This document shows, piece by piece, positions 1-11,655 of a DNA stretch of 41,630 bases; the stretch's first letter is position 1; each line of letters starts with the position of its first letter. Origin of the DNA: Larix sibirica (lineage: Eukaryota > Streptophyta > Pinopsida > Pinales > Pinaceae); contig NWUY0304857972.1 in NCBI GenBank assembly GCA_004151065.3, forward strand, positions 1 to 41,630. Reading direction: 5' to 3'. A program made the position numbers and the translations under genes. The notes under the pieces were generated by a model. It ran no database searches and was not told where the DNA came from. It worked only from the letters and a program-made list of their open reading frames with translations.

Positions 1-430
1 ACAAGACATTTACATCATTTACATTATGTACATAATAAGGTCCAAAATATCAAAAGGGTCGAAACCGGGACATTACAGAGGACACATGTCAAGCTCAGAG
101 ATGATGTATTACAAAAAAAGCCTCCAAACGCAAGCAAGGGCGCTCCAAGAAAGGTCCAACGCTCCTCCTCCTTAATAGGGTGTTATTACAAGCAAGCAAC
201 TCATAAAGGGTGCGCTCCAAGGATGATGTAACCAGAGTGTCCATAGGTCTAACGCTCCAAGGAAGAATGGCATCCAAGCATCTCACTAAGGTCAAGCATT
301 ACTAAGCAAGTCACCTTTACATTTGCAAGTCCATCCTAGACCACCAAATCCATCTCAGATCACCAGGGGCTCATAATACGCCATGTACCCCACATCTCAT
401 GAAGCACCCTCAAACATGGATGGTTTTAAC
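1..430. other. Intergenic, short degenerate repeats
   Basis: No gene is recognised. The phrase CGCTCCAAG recurs at about 141, 213 and 253, with GGTCCAACGCTCC or GGTCTAACGCTCC beside it, so roughly 130-265 looks like an old, diverged local duplication. A 66-codon open frame on the minus strand (95-295) follows from this repetition and shows no protein-like features. Confidence 0.4.
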
Positions 431-435
431 ACTTT

Positions 436-930
436 TTGAGTAACCCAAATGTAAACACTCCCTCTTTACGAGGAAAGTGTTTACACCAACACCTATCTTA
501 TCCCTCTGCAACTCCACCAAACCTACTACCTACAAATCTATACCTGTTGCAGTCTCTGAATCAATCATTGAATCATGGAATAGAACTGTTATCCTGTCAT
601 AATGAGTATATCACCCATGCTCCTCAATACCTCTATCAACTGAAGCATCACACTCATCATTAGAAACTCCCTCTGTCTAAGAGATCCAAATAATCCACTG
701 TGCCTCTGACAATCTATAAGAATTAGAATCCCTCTGATGTACCTTTGTAACTAAAGTGACATACTCATCACGAGCAACTCCCTCCCTCTGAGATACACCT
801 GGAGTAGAAGTAAAATCCTGGTAAACTCCCTCTATCGGAGAGAATCCATCATTGTCCCTGTACTCCTCAATACTCCCAATAGATGCAACACTGGAATCAA
901 TCAAAGTATTGTCATGAGAATCCCTCTCAT
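436..930 (-). repeat. Degenerate repeat with CCCTCT core; minus-strand acidic open reading
   Basis: The phrase ACTCCCTCT or AATCCCTCT recurs about every 50-60 bases (near 449, 664, 727, 776, 825 and 922). Read on the minus strand it gives a hydrophilic, acidic, Ser/Asp-rich peptide in which E-G-V recurs (REGVARDE, IEGVYQD, TEGVSNDE), broken by stops. Such composition is found in linker regions of retrotransposon polyproteins, but no diagnostic motif is present. It is best treated as a diverged repeat of unknown origin. Confidence 0.4.
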
Positions 931-2050
931 TTCAGTACGCAGCGTAAAAAGGCAAATTTACCGTATGACGCATATCATGGTTCATCCGTGAGTGAGAGTA
1001 GGCAAGGATAGAATATCGGAGACATGGAATAAGTCAAAAAGACAAAAAAAAGTGGAATTTCTTATTACATAAGTGAGGTGTACATAGGAGGTGGGACCTG
1101 GCGGTAGCGGGCAGTGGGACGTACGAAGACGTTTCGCTGGGATAGATAATGAACCGAAGTGCAGACGCTCCAAATGCTTAACTTCGTGCGAACCAATCTC
1201 TATAATACTTAGATAGAGTGAATAGACAAAGGAATGGAATGAAGTGGGTGGGAGAAGCATAGGTTTGGTTGTGCTCGGGCCATCCCCGTGAAACTGATCC
1301 TTTGTCACCGAAAAGGGAGGGGGAACCTAGGCGGCATGATTTGCTGCTATCCTCGATCCGTATAACCACCACTCATATAGCTGCTTGGATGGGCGAGTCC
1401 CGGCTTCAATCTAGGTGTTTAAAGGCAGATCCCTCACAAATTGAGTAAGGTGGGTCCCCCAAACAAAAATGGAAATAAGCCGCCAGCTAGGCATGCTCTA
1501 ATACCCATCTCATCCATATGGAGTGACGTATGCCGGCAACACCCAACTCCCCCAGATTAATTGATCCAACTAGCTCTAGTAATAACTAACCTCTTTCATT
1601 CCAACAAGGACATCCTAGAATCCCCGATTGCTCCTTACTACCCATGGGATGACCTGCATCATCATTCCTACTTCCTACCATAGGACGCGTAAGACTGATT
1701 GGATCCCCCCACGCTCGGATCTCCCTTGTGCACTTTGCAACATAGTTGGTCATTTTACTCACCATTATCCGAAACTACTATAGTTTCATGAGTTGCATAG
1801 TCACTCCAAGTTTCAACTTAGTGACGCCCCTTTTTCTACTTCACAGCCAACCCCTTCATCCACTTGCACCCACTTCCCACCAAGGTAAAGCACAACCTAG
1901 GTAGAGAACGAATGGTATAGTCAGGACTAACCATCCTTGCACCACTTATAGAGTAGTGGGTCATTATAGTCACTTTGTATGAAACTTCACAACTTTCAGA
2001 TTTTGGGATATGTTTTAGCAACATTTCTAAATATCAGAATTGTGGATGAT
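931..2050. other. Intergenic, nothing recognised
   Basis: Both strands are broken by frequent stops. Minus-strand open frames at 982-1308, 1178-1372 and 1836-2024 overlap one another or lack any family signature, and none has convincing codon structure. No RNA gene, repeat array or regulatory element was seen. Confidence 0.4.
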
Positions 2051-2457
2051 CAAGTTTCATTGTTTAGATGGCAAGGCACATGTATACAATCCCAGATGGT
2101 TATTTCCTCAAACGTTTCACAATGAATGATCCTAAAAAAGAAGTAAATATGTGATCATCAAATATAGTCATGTAGTATTCACCAGCATCCATTCATTCAA
2201 AGTCTCAACTTTAATATAAAATATGCCACCCAGTATGGATATCCTTTCCTCATCTAGCTCATAACTTAGGATACAATAAAAAAACCTCAACAATTGATCT
2301 ACCTTCATTTCAAACGAAAGTTATTCTTCATGCTTTGGCAAACTAACTATTGCCCTACTCTTCACTATATCTTCATTATTATTAGCATTATAAATAGCAT
2401 CATCATTATTAAGTATACACTCAAGCATACCTTTCACAACCGTTTACACCATATTTA

Positions 2458-2889
2458 ATGATGTATTATTCTTATTATAATTATTTATCTACCTCTCCAA
2501 GCTTTCTGACTTGCTTCATTTCATCAATTTTACTACCTACACTTCCACTAGTACTAATGCAACCAACTATGGCATCTAATCACATGCTTCCTAAAGCTCA
2601 TCTCATCCGCATCTTAATATTCCACATTTCTTTTTTTCTAAACTATCTTTCCTCTTTGTGTAGCATCATGGCTACCTACTTAACTTGCACACATGCAATA
2701 AAGAAATTTATTAACCAACGCATGGATCCCTCCATGATTCTATCTTCCCTCAACTTCAACCTTTATCTCATAAAATATCTCTACATTTCCCATGGATGCT
2801 TCCTTAATCGCATTCCTATTACTACTGCTAAGGAAATGTCATCATCATTCCATCTTTCTTTCACTGCTTCAAGGGCAATCTTCTTCTAA
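2458..2889 (+). other. 143-codon open frame, doubtful coding
   Basis: This is the longest open frame in the window. It lies in a T/C-rich stretch (about 2,240-3,200), which makes stops rare and gives a peptide rich in Ser, Leu, Ile, Phe and Tyr. Hydrophobic runs near residues 10-35 and 50-70 would score as membrane segments, but they arise from the pyrimidine bias. No family is recognised. The minus strand of the same stretch is purine-rich and could be a decayed nuclear gene or gag-like region. I consider a real protein unlikely. Confidence 0.15.
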
Positions 2890-3945
2890 TCACACTTATA
2901 ATAAAATTTAACACACTTAGGCTTTTAAATCCACTCTTCTAACAACATAACTGATCATCCATGCAACTATACTCAACATTTTCAATAGCTTTCTTTTTAG
3001 TTTTACCTACCTCTGTTTCCACTTCTACTATAGCCTTATTTACCGCTACATTCTTCTCCATGTTATCCTTCAATTAAAACACCATGGTTTTATAACAGAC
3101 ATCTTCAATCTTTATCAAATTATTTATTCCCTATACATCCCTTTTTACCACTGCAGATCTTCTTTCTTTATTAGTATTTAAGTTTGACATTTGTATGTGA
3201 TTGAAATTCCTCACAGCTTTGTTCATCATTATAGGAATTGTTTGAAGGACTGAACCCTTAGTAAGCTACCCCCGGTAGATCGCATGAAAATCCATAAAGG
3301 AAATATTGTGATAAAGATACTTTAAAACACTAAGTTGTTTCTAGGTCCCGGTGATAAATCCTTAGTGTTAATTTTAGCAGTCTATGTTTTAGAATGGTTT
3401 GCCAGCATTAGTTGTTATATTAGGTTAGATTAGAAATCATCAAGCACAATAGTTGGCAACCAAACTAGCAACACTGTGAAAATTTATTCATTGATAGAAT
3501 AGGCAATACAAAGCACCAAGAGAAATCTAAAACCATACGAAAACACATTTTATGATAACATATTAACTCCCAGGATTAACATAATTACTATCTTAGATAC
3601 TTTTTACAATCTATCAATAGTTTTTGAAAATGGGTAGGCACTCGCGGTACATAATATAGGGAGAGGGAGGTCGAGGTTAAGGCCATCTAAGTATGATATT
3701 ATTAATTGCATAATTGATGTTGGGAATATCTTCATTAGCATTGTTAATCTCTATCTCTTACCCCCTGCCAGATCTATTGTCCTTAATGTTATCATGCTCA
3801 TTGGGGCAAGGAGGGTTTTAATTCTTGATGATTCTTATTTTTAGATTTGGAGGATAAATAGGTTGACTAGGCACTTTAGGATATTGAGCCAAATGGCTTT
3901 CGATTTTATCGGGATTGTGCTTAGAGGATATATATCTGGTAATTG
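2890..3945. other. Intergenic, nothing recognised
   Basis: The T/C-rich composition continues to about 3,200 and then turns to mixed AT-rich sequence. No gene, RNA or clear repeat was seen. Confidence 0.4.
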
Positions 3946-3950
3946 AAAGG

Positions 3951-4070
3951 TGGTAAATTTGACTCTAAGAATCTGGCCTATGGGGTGGTAAATTATCCTA
4001 TGTTAACCTGGCCTTTGAGATGATAAATTCAGTACAACAAAGTGGCCTAGCAAGATGGGAAATTGGGTAG
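3951..4070 (+). repeat. Diverged 35-bp minisatellite, 3 units plus a partial
   Basis: Units start at 3,951, 3,986 and 4,021, with a partial fourth at 4,056. The spacing is exactly 35 bp each time although the units are diverged. Each begins TGGTAAATT or a variant (TGATAAATT, TGGGAAATT) and carries TGGCCTA or TGGCCTTTG about 24 bases in. Keeping exact length despite substitution shows an old tandem duplication without indels. Confidence 0.75.
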
Positions 4071-4334
4071 GTAGTTAGAAGGACCTTGTGCAAGGGAGAG
4101 GGATACGAGAATGTATTTTTTCCTATAATGCCAATCTGGAATGCTAATCTGGGGCTGCTGGTGTCAGAGTTCTGCTTTTGTCTAAGTCATAGTAAAAGTG
4201 TATGAATTCCGCGATATAGTCTATTTCTGAGTAATAGAAGAGAATGTAGCTAAGTCCGATAGGTTGAAATGCCTTAGTTTAAGGCTGCTTGCTGATATGA
4301 CTTGGGATAGACTGGAGGGACGGATCTCGCTCAC

Positions 4335-4405
4335 GAACTGGTCCAACCCCACCAACTGGAACTACTGCTACGTATGGATATGCTGCCTACCTCCGCTGAA
4401 TCTTC
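4335..4405 (+). repeat. Short piece of the codon-phased GCT/ACT/GGA/TAT low-complexity family
   Basis: This stretch reads in triplets CCA ACT GGA ACT ACT GCT, then TAT GGA TAT GCT, giving a P-T-G-T-T-A-T-Y-G-Y-A-A peptide. It is the same style as the 1.4-kb tract at 15,330-16,760. It is embedded in an otherwise undistinguished 65-codon open frame (4,264-4,461). Confidence 0.4.
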
Positions 4406-4581
4406 TGCTCAATCTACAGAATAAACTTCTAGCTATCTCTGAGTGGTTTAAGTATGCCTGACCTGTGCTGTTAAGGCAAGGCTGGCTATCCCTTCGATAA
4501 TGTTATAGGGAGTGCTATCTATCTGCGTGATCCTTACCAAGGGAGGGTATAAGCCGAAACTATAAGGTATGCCACGAGCTC

Positions 4582-5045
4582 TTGAACTATAATCATTTGA
4601 CTAGCTTTCGCGTCTATATGCCTGTTTCGCTCCCTCTCTATCGGGTGGGGCTAAATCGGAATCTGGGATTGAATTTGGGCGTCTGCTTAGCGGGGAAACC
4701 GCGACATTTAGGTGGGGCCCCGCCAAGGAATATAGCTATACACAGCGGGGTTTTGTGCCAATCATACTATTATGTTAAGAAAATAGAGTTCCTCTGGGCT
4801 TGTATCATTACAGGTATAACACACAACTTGTAGTGACACAATATGAGGAAAGCTTTTTTCGAGCGGAACTGAGCTCGGAACGTGTGATGGCTACAATTTG
4901 TGAGTGCGCTGTGGCTTTGGCTGGGCAGATGCGTAAAAGTTCCCGGTTGTGTAGAGAAACGAAATGTTTCGTGGAATATTCCGAATTCGAATTCGTATGG
5001 CAACGGTGTCGCCGGGATATTCCGGGTTTCATTGACCCGACCTAA
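4582..5045. other. Overlapping open frames on both strands, no recognised product
   Basis: Two plus-strand frames (4,582-4,833 and 4,800-5,045) and two minus-strand frames (4,770-5,003 and 4,808-5,032) overlap here. None shows a known domain, and mutual overlap on both strands argues for chance. The 3' part contains the palindrome cluster at 4,959-4,995, which itself favours open frames on both strands. Confidence 0.3.
4959..4995. repeat. Three abutting perfect palindromes
   Basis: ACGAAA-TG-TTTCGT (4,959-4,972) is followed at once by GGAATATTCC (4,973-4,982) and by CGAATTCGAATTCG (4,982-4,995). Each is self-complementary, apart from the TG loop of the first. Together they fill 37 bases with no spacer. 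They could form small cruciforms or be a dimeric protein site. The function is unknown. Confidence 0.7.
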
Positions 5046-5049
5046 AACC

Positions 5050-5700
5050 CTTACAGCAACCCCAAGCTAGTTATGGGATTGGATTAGGGGCTTGCCAACA
5101 AAGCAAAGGAGGGGATAACCTTTCCTACTTTTGCTCTTATGGCTCCCACTTTATTGACCATTTGAAATGCTCTCTTTTTTGCTGGCCAGCGGAAACTGCC
5201 TTGTGCATAGACCTAACAATCTTGGGTATTCAACCCACAACATATGGCGGTAAAGTAATATAGTCCCACTCTACTCACTCTATATGCAAGCTCATTCAAG
5301 CGGTGCTTTCGGAAGCAGATGGATTTTAGCTTCCTCCCTCCCATTTACCCCTGTTTATTCATGGCAAATGCATACGTGATATATCTAAACCTTAAAAACG
5401 GAAAAATATGCATACTCTAAGGTGATAACTCTCGTCTAAGCTAATTATCCCGAGAAGCGGATGGATCTTATTCATGCCCCATTCAAGCTATTTTTTGTGC
5501 AAATATTGGTTGAGCAAAGGAATTGAAAGGAGGCATGGGTAGGACTTATCTATAGATCATTTCGGAACTTATATTTCCAATCTCCTGAAGATTGTCAAGT
5601 TGGCAGGTCCTGTCTGGCCGAATAATTTTACGCTTGGTTTAAACCCGGAGCTGATGTGAGCCAACCCTAAACTGTCTTAGGAGGATCCTAAGCACATGCA
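5050..5700. other. Intergenic, with a short dispersed phrase
   Basis: No gene was seen. The 17-base phrase GGAGGGGATAACCTTTC (about 5,108-5,124) recurs at about 22,035-22,051, next to the retroelement remnants, so it is a short dispersed repeat. Confidence 0.4.
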
Positions 5701-5707
5701 TCCAGTG

Positions 5708-5947
5708 TCAAAGTGTACAAGGAGGACGGATAATGAGGCCATCCCTCGACTCCATAAAGTGCTCCGCATTGAAGGCCATCTTAGTATTAAAACCCCCTTC
5801 CTTATGGGGCAATTCAGCTGACATGTGTATACTGCCTGTAAATGTCCTCTCTGTAATCTTGCTCAGCTCTTGCTTGGTCCACAGGAGATGACCTGTAGCA
5901 TCAAGAGAGTATCGGAATGGGGCAAGGTGGTCCATCGAGATGCCCAC
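5708..5947 (-). other. 79-codon open frame of unknown origin
   Basis: The peptide has a mixed, protein-like composition with regularly placed charged and hydrophobic residues (for example HLLWTKQELSKITERTF). It contains no domain I recognise and no membrane segment. An in-frame stop lies just before the start, so it cannot be extended upstream. It may be a fragment of a transferred or extinct gene, or chance. Confidence 0.2.
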
Positions 5948-5999
5948 AAACTATAGGAGACATGTAACATTTGCAAACCAACAATGAGTCTGCCTCGTG

Positions 6000-6215
6000 G
6001 AATTGGCTAGGGCTTACTATAAAGAGCTAACAATTAACTAGACTACTACTAGACAAGGGGCTCATTATAAAGGGATACATATAAGGGCCTAACTATATAG
6101 AGCTAACTATAAGATGAACTAGGCTACGAGGAATGGATAACTATAAAAGTGAACCTATATTTGGTAACAGCTGTAAGGGTGAACCCATATGCGGGAACAC
6201 CTATTTAAGCTTCAT
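6000..6215 (+). repeat. Diverged short tandem repeats (CTATAAGAGCTAAC-like, then 30-bp pair)
   Basis: The phrases TATAAAGAGCTAAC, TATATAGAGCTAAC and GGGCTTACTATAAAG recur between 6,009 and 6,115. At 6,149-6,208 two 30-bp units follow head to tail: both start GTGAACC(T/C)ATAT and carry GG(T/G)AACA(G/C)CT. Confidence 0.5.
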
Positions 6216-8046
6216 GTAATTACTAGCTATGGTTTATCAGGTATGGCTTAAATCCAAGGGAAGTAGGCCTCCCCTAAGCATATTAAACCTTATAGAGTGA
6301 GGGCATAGACTCCCAACCAGCTCTGCCCCACACCAAGTAGTAAGGGTCATGAAAAATAGAAAGACTATAAGTTGCTTAGGCAAATATGCATTTATGGGTA
6401 GGTACTTGTTTGAAGTGTTTTATACTTGTTTAACCCGACCGGTTACCCTAGCAAATATAGGGCAGATATGTATGAAGGTACATCAATATGGGTATTAAAC
6501 GATGCTCTGATATATGGCACGGATGGGTGTCAGCCAGTAGAATAGCTTCTAGCTATGAGGCCCTCGGTACTTTCAGTTGATACACTCCCCGTTATCTAAG
6601 TAAGTATAGGTCTATTTACCAGTAAGTATTATCCTGTATGTAGTGAAGTGGCTTTAAGATGAGATAGGAGTTTTCATAGGTAATGCTGCTGCTTTTACAT
6701 ATACTACAGGATGGTAAGCGCGTTGAAAATAATGGTGTATTTCCTTTACCCTACGTGTATCGGCTTTTTCTCAAGATCCCAACGATTCTGTTCTTCTTTA
6801 TGAGCCATTTTTTAGAAGCTACTTTCGGGAGAGAGTTACCTGCAAATTCTTCCGCTCCCTGTTTGCTTTCCCTGCTCTTCGTTGCTATTAGAGCTCTTGT
6901 TTTGTTGGAGTGCGTGCTTAGACTTTCGCTTATCTGATGTAAAACGGTTTAACCTAACTTTATAAGATTCATGATTCTTATATATGTTATTTTTGCACGT
7001 GAAGTCTATAGCTTGTGTTCCTATCTATCAAGTCTATAAAAGATATGCATTGGCTTTGCTATTTTTAAAGGGTTAACTACCTGTACTAGCTTCCCGTTCT
7101 ATTACTTTGACATTTTGAGTAAAAATATCCCTTATAGTAAAAAAAGCTCTACCGAGTAAGGTCCCTATCAATGCCTGAGTTTGTCCTTTATTTCAAAGAT
7201 GCCTAAATATTGTTTGCTTCGCTAAGTAACTGTATTATAAAAGGTGGGATTTCATAGGTACAATTATCCTCCAGCAACTGGTTGCCATCACACAAGGGAA
7301 ACTAACACGGAGCCAACAAGATAGTGAATGAAATGGAATACCTAACAATATTAGAGGTGAGCCAAGAAAGAAATGATTATAATATGCATCGTTTCGATTT
7401 CATTCCACTAGCCTGAGCCATGGGAAATTGAGCTGCGGGGGACTCTTACTGGAGCTAATCGGGAACCGGTGGTTGGAAAGTGTTATAGAGTTTGGGTCTT
7501 TGAAAGCAATGAACTACTAGGGTGAGTGCCTGGTCATATTGGGGCTGCAGAGCGTGTTAGAGGGTACTGAGATTTGTAGAGTACTAGTAAGCTAAGGACA
7601 GGCAGATAAAATAATAAGCACTAAGAGCAGATCTGAGTGTAGGTACAACTCATATTAGGAATACCACTTTAAGCACATTTTTTGTTGAAGCTAGTTGCTA
7701 GATAAGTTGAAATGTAAGGCAAACTGCGATAGTGTAATAAGAAGAATAAATGTGTATTTATTCCTGTAAAGTGGGATAGTCATGTATAGTGTGCTAGAGG
7801 GAGAAATGCGTGTTTATTCTTGCTAATTGTGATAGTTGTGTAAACTTTATTATTTTTGAGTTTGCCAAGAAGTCAGGACCTAGAATTAAGGGGGGGTTAA
7901 AAGATGTCCGGATAGAGGGGGGGTGTAAAAAAGATTCCAATTGATCTTCATGGAAGCCTTTGTAACCATTAGAGTTAGTCCACAATCAATTTTTGAGTAG
8001 CTTTTCTAATTTAGCATAGCCATAGGCCGAAGGGATCTAACACAAA
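6216..8046. other. Intergenic, nothing recognised
   Basis: The plus-strand frame at 6,683-6,937 (84 codons, hydrophobic) and the minus-strand frame at 7,794-7,985 have no family signature. Two G runs at about 7,890-7,922 follow AT-rich sequence. No RNA genes or arrays were seen. Confidence 0.4.
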
Positions 8047-8054
8047 AAATAATA

Positions 8055-8074
8055 ATATATATATATATATATAT
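8055..8074. repeat. (AT)10 microsatellite
   Basis: Ten AT dinucleotides lie in a row, preceded by AATAAT. This is a simple replication-slippage repeat. Confidence 0.9.
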
Positions 8075-8834
8075 GCGTGGTTGCAATAATCTTGTTACAT
8101 ATTAGAACTTTTCTTGTGAGAGATAAGGATTTAATAATTCATTCGTCATTTTATATTTTTCTCTTTTTTTACCCTTGACCTCCCCGAATTAAGTATTCCT
8201 GCATCCCATAGTGCCCTGACAAAGCCAAGTCTTAACAAAATATCTTAAGTCACAAATGCCTTGCTCTCCTAATGTCAAGCAAGCTTTTCCTTTGAAAATG
8301 CCATAATTTATAAAACAAAATGCCCTGAAATGACTTATCACTTGAAAAAAATGCACCCTACTGTAAGTGTACACAAGGTTATTATCTCTTTAGTAAGCTT
8401 TTAATGGCTCTAAGTTTTTGTGCTACTATTTTCTTATCTTAGCTTGTCCTTTCATTTTTTATGCCTGACAAAATGCGTCTTACTGCAACAAAGTTACACC
8501 CTTTTAATGACGCTTGCCCGGATAAGTTTTTTATGAATCTACGTTCTGCAATCCCCAAATCCCCAGAGTATAAGCCATATTCTAGGCTTTTACTAACCTT
8601 TTGCACTACTTCTTTCTATGGCCTTGGCTGGTTACAATAATTTGGATCATACCAAATAGGTATTTGGGTCGCCTATTACTTTATATTGTACTGGAAGATA
8701 TGAATATATCTATTCAGGGCGGGTTCTCCAGCTGTACTGATTGTACCTTTACCATTGTGAAGCAGAAGGGCTGGACTTCGCTCTGCGAGCAGCTCACGGG
8801 AGGTGAAGGATAACCCCTAACTTGGTAAATCTCT

Positions 8835-9170
8835 CTGTTTCAAACGACATTTTTATCTGCTTCAGATTCAGAATTGCGTTATTGTAAAATGCCCAGTCTA
8901 TCCCCAACAAGGCCGGATAGGGGGGGTCCTTCTCATCCATGATTTCTATAACTTCGAAGTCAGCCGTGGTCTTTACTACAAAAAAGAGACTTATACATTT
9001 TTAACCCGACCAACAATAGGATCAATATTATACCGATTGGCCCGTCTTAACTGGATGGGTTACCAAACCAGGATTGGTCTGCCCATTGATTCCCGTGACT
9101 TCTTAGGAAGGATGTTTACATCAGAGCCAAGGTCCAGCATTACATCTTGCATTTAATATCCTCCCAATTC
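8835..9170 (-). pseudogene. Ty3/gypsy retrotransposon protease (retropepsin) remnant
   Basis: Read on the minus strand from about 9,153, the sequence spells M-L-D-L-G-S-D-V-N-I-L-P-K-K, the aspartic-protease active-site region typical of plant gypsy elements. In this copy the residue after the catalytic Asp is Leu. It continues with GRPILVW, a stop, PIQLRRANRYNIDPI, then after frame changes DFEVIEIMDEKD and PALLGIDWAF, and ends NAILNLKQIKMSFETERF near 8,835. The length fits one protease domain. At least two in-frame stops and indels make it non-functional. The neighbouring reverse transcriptase and gag are not visible here. Known plant gypsy elements keep protease between gag and RT, so this is an isolated fragment. 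Confidence 0.85.
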
Positions 9171-9239
9171 CATGGTCAATTTGAACTCTTACCTGTCCTT
9201 CTCCTCTTTCTAACATGTCTGATGTGCTTATCAGGCAAG

Positions 9240-10860
9240 GGAGAATAAATGGGCACCTCATCTTCTAACCTTATTACCCATCTAGTCAGGATTTATTTCA
9301 ACCTTTTAGAAACATTTGGATCGTTTTCAATTTTAATACAACATTTAATAAAAGTACTTATAAGAGCCAAGCTCGGGATCAAAAGCCAAGCAATTCGGCA
9401 GCGCAGTGGATAGTTCAATTTTACCAATACCCGTACTTACCCGCTCGCTACCGCAAAGTAAGTGTAGCCCGACCGATCTTGTGCGACCAAAGGGAGCTTC
9501 TGTTGCCCCCACTAGCCCATATGTCCCATTAGCCCTTTAAGCGTTACTTTAGCAAGCGTTACTTTTCCCTGGTGGGCAATTTCACATTCTTTGGTGGGCG
9601 ATTGGGCTATGTGGTCAGTGTTCCTCACTCTAGTTTTTTGTGATCATTTTCTCTCGTAAGACCAATTTGGCAAGGATAAATATATATTAATATAAGCTAT
9701 AATCTGTGCTATCACTCGAGAGAGTAAGGATAGAAGGGAGACAGACAGGGGATACGTCTAACTTCGTAACTAAGTCCACTAATTTAACACTTACCCCGTA
9801 AAGCCATAAGTAAATAAGTAAATCACTTACATACAGGAAGGCATTGCTAGTTGGTCTCCTCGCTACCGCCTATGAATGGAGCCAGCCGAAAATATGGATC
9901 CGAACTGGATGAGTCCCTTTACTATCGACAGTTGGGTTGAACCCTCAGTCGATCCGTGTTCGTACTCGGTATACCGCGCTTTTTAGTCCGTAAAGGTTTT
10001 ATGACGCGGTTCTATATGTTGCTGCTCCTTTTGAGAAAAGATGGATAAAGATGCAAGCGAGCATACCCTCAAACGTGCCTGACCACGTGCCATTCCTTAC
10101 CGCAATCGTGCCTATGACCAGATCGCAAACGTGACATTCCGAAATGGAGAAGAACAAGAACATCAATAGCTGCTTTAGAACGTCTTTAAAAAAACATCAA
10201 ATGGCCAACATCGTTCTCGGGACGACTAATGTTTAATTTATTGGAGTGCCTTTCTCCGGACCGATGGCGGCCCTAGACTTTATAATATATCTTTCGGAGA
10301 AGTGAAGTTGTTCTATATAATATACAAAGACAGTGACAGTCTTTCATTACGTATGTAATAATGATGCATGTTGGAGAGAGCATATAATCTAATTTATGTA
10401 CTCGACCAAAGGTCATTTTTGATAGGACTCGACCATATATATTGATATAAAACGCAACTGCATATATACGGATCGCACGCAACTGCCTGCATAATATATA
10501 TATATAGGAGCCAACAAAGATTGAAATGAATGGGAATACGGGGACCACTACGTACGGGTTCCAATGAATGATACCACTACGGGGTGGGCGCCTGGCCTCT
10601 CCTGTTATTTCACTTCAATACACCCGGCGGCCTGGCCTGGGATATGAATATTATTTAACCTGGCCTGTTTTTGGGGTTATCTTAAATCTATGCCCTGCAG
10701 CACTTGGAACTTTTATTTACCACCACAAATATTATAAACATCATCTTCACTAAAAAGTGTAAAGGCAATCTCACTGCACCACCCTGTCTTTTCAATAAAT
10801 ATAGTATGAGCTTCATAGAAGTATACCTTTAGGACAATTGAGGGTACCCTCCTAGCCCGA
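9240..10860. other. Intergenic, minor repeats only
   Basis: One hairpin element lies at 9,483-9,497 (listed separately). CTCGACCAAAGG at 10,401-10,412 and ACTCGACC near 10,427 look like half copies of that family. TAAGTAAA is repeated near 9,808-9,825. The minus-strand frame 10,273-10,548 (91 codons) is AT-rich with no recognised domain. No gene was seen. Confidence 0.4.
9483..9497 (+). repeat. Hairpin element, short form (loop AAA)
   Basis: The arms GCGACC and GGGAGC close a 3-base AAA loop. The two innermost pairs are C-G, the next two positions are the G-A/A-G tandem mismatch common to the family, and the outer two pairs are C-G and G-C. Here the outer arm sequence (GC/GC) differs from the CTC/GAG and CTTGC/GCAAG versions yet still pairs. 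Confidence 0.6.
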
Positions 10861-11625
10861 TAATTTGCTCGAAGGCCTAGAGTGGCGCAGGAAGGTGCTC
10901 CTGCATATTATGCTGCAAAATTTGTTCCTGTGAGAGAAGGATACAACCTAGAGGACAATAAGTAGTAAGGGTAAGAGAGTGATATCTGCACTAACCTATA
11001 GGTAGTATCTAGCATTGTAGGCACATGTTTAAATGAGTTGAGGATCTACATAAAATAGGTTAGTGGCTTGCCCCAAGTGAGAAGGGATAGCAAACAAACT
11101 ATCAGGGAAAGGATAGAAGGTAGGTTCAATGGAAAGTGAGGCGACAACACTAGGACACACCCAGGGAAGTCAAGGGAATATAGGTAGTAGCACTGGAATG
11201 GTTTTTACGGGGAGATGTAGCATATTAAATTAACACTTGGGTACTAACATATGCATACCCATCGATAGGTGCCTTGTGTAGTCTACCCCCGTGCCATATT
11301 CATGCATGACCCACCCAATGATTATGTGAGACCTCTCAACTAGTGCTCTAATGTGATGAAAACCTTCTTGGCCCCTCACCTTAAACTAGATGTGGGACCT
11401 TACTGGGATGTATAACACTTAGGTGGGGTCCTTGGATGCCTTCTATCCCTTGGCCTCTTGCTCTTTATTAGAAATTTGACTCATTTTGACCCTTACCCAC
11501 CTAGTGTAATTATTAACTTTTTAGTTATAGTCGGGGGCACAACCCCAATTGTGTCTAAAATTACTTAGGATACCTCATTTTGGGTGCATGGTGGCCCAAA
11601 TTCATTTTTCAATTACTATTTATGA

Positions 11626-11655
11626 AAGGCTTGCTTGACCAAAGGGAGGGCAAGG
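11626..11655 (+). repeat. Hairpin element with AAGG ends (loop AAA)
   Basis: AAGG lies directly before arm CTTGCTTGACC, followed by loop AAA and arm GGGAGGGCAAG, whose last bases with the following G make a second AAGG. CTTGC pairs with GCAAG, two T-G wobbles follow, then the tandem G-A/A-G mismatch, then two C-G pairs next to the loop. Total length is 30 bp. Confidence 0.75.

Noticed and set aside
2458-2889. 143-codon open frame as a membrane protein gene
   Set aside because: The hydrophobic look follows from a long T/C-rich stretch. No family motif was seen and the surrounding DNA has the same bias.
9922-9952. TCGAC...GTCGA with inner GGGTTGAACCC as a tRNA-like arm
   Set aside because: No complete cloverleaf or matching acceptor stem could be drawn around it.
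10500-10565. GTACGGGTTCC as part of a group II intron domain V
   Set aside because: The paired first half of domain V (GAGCCG-type) and the bulge are not present upstream.
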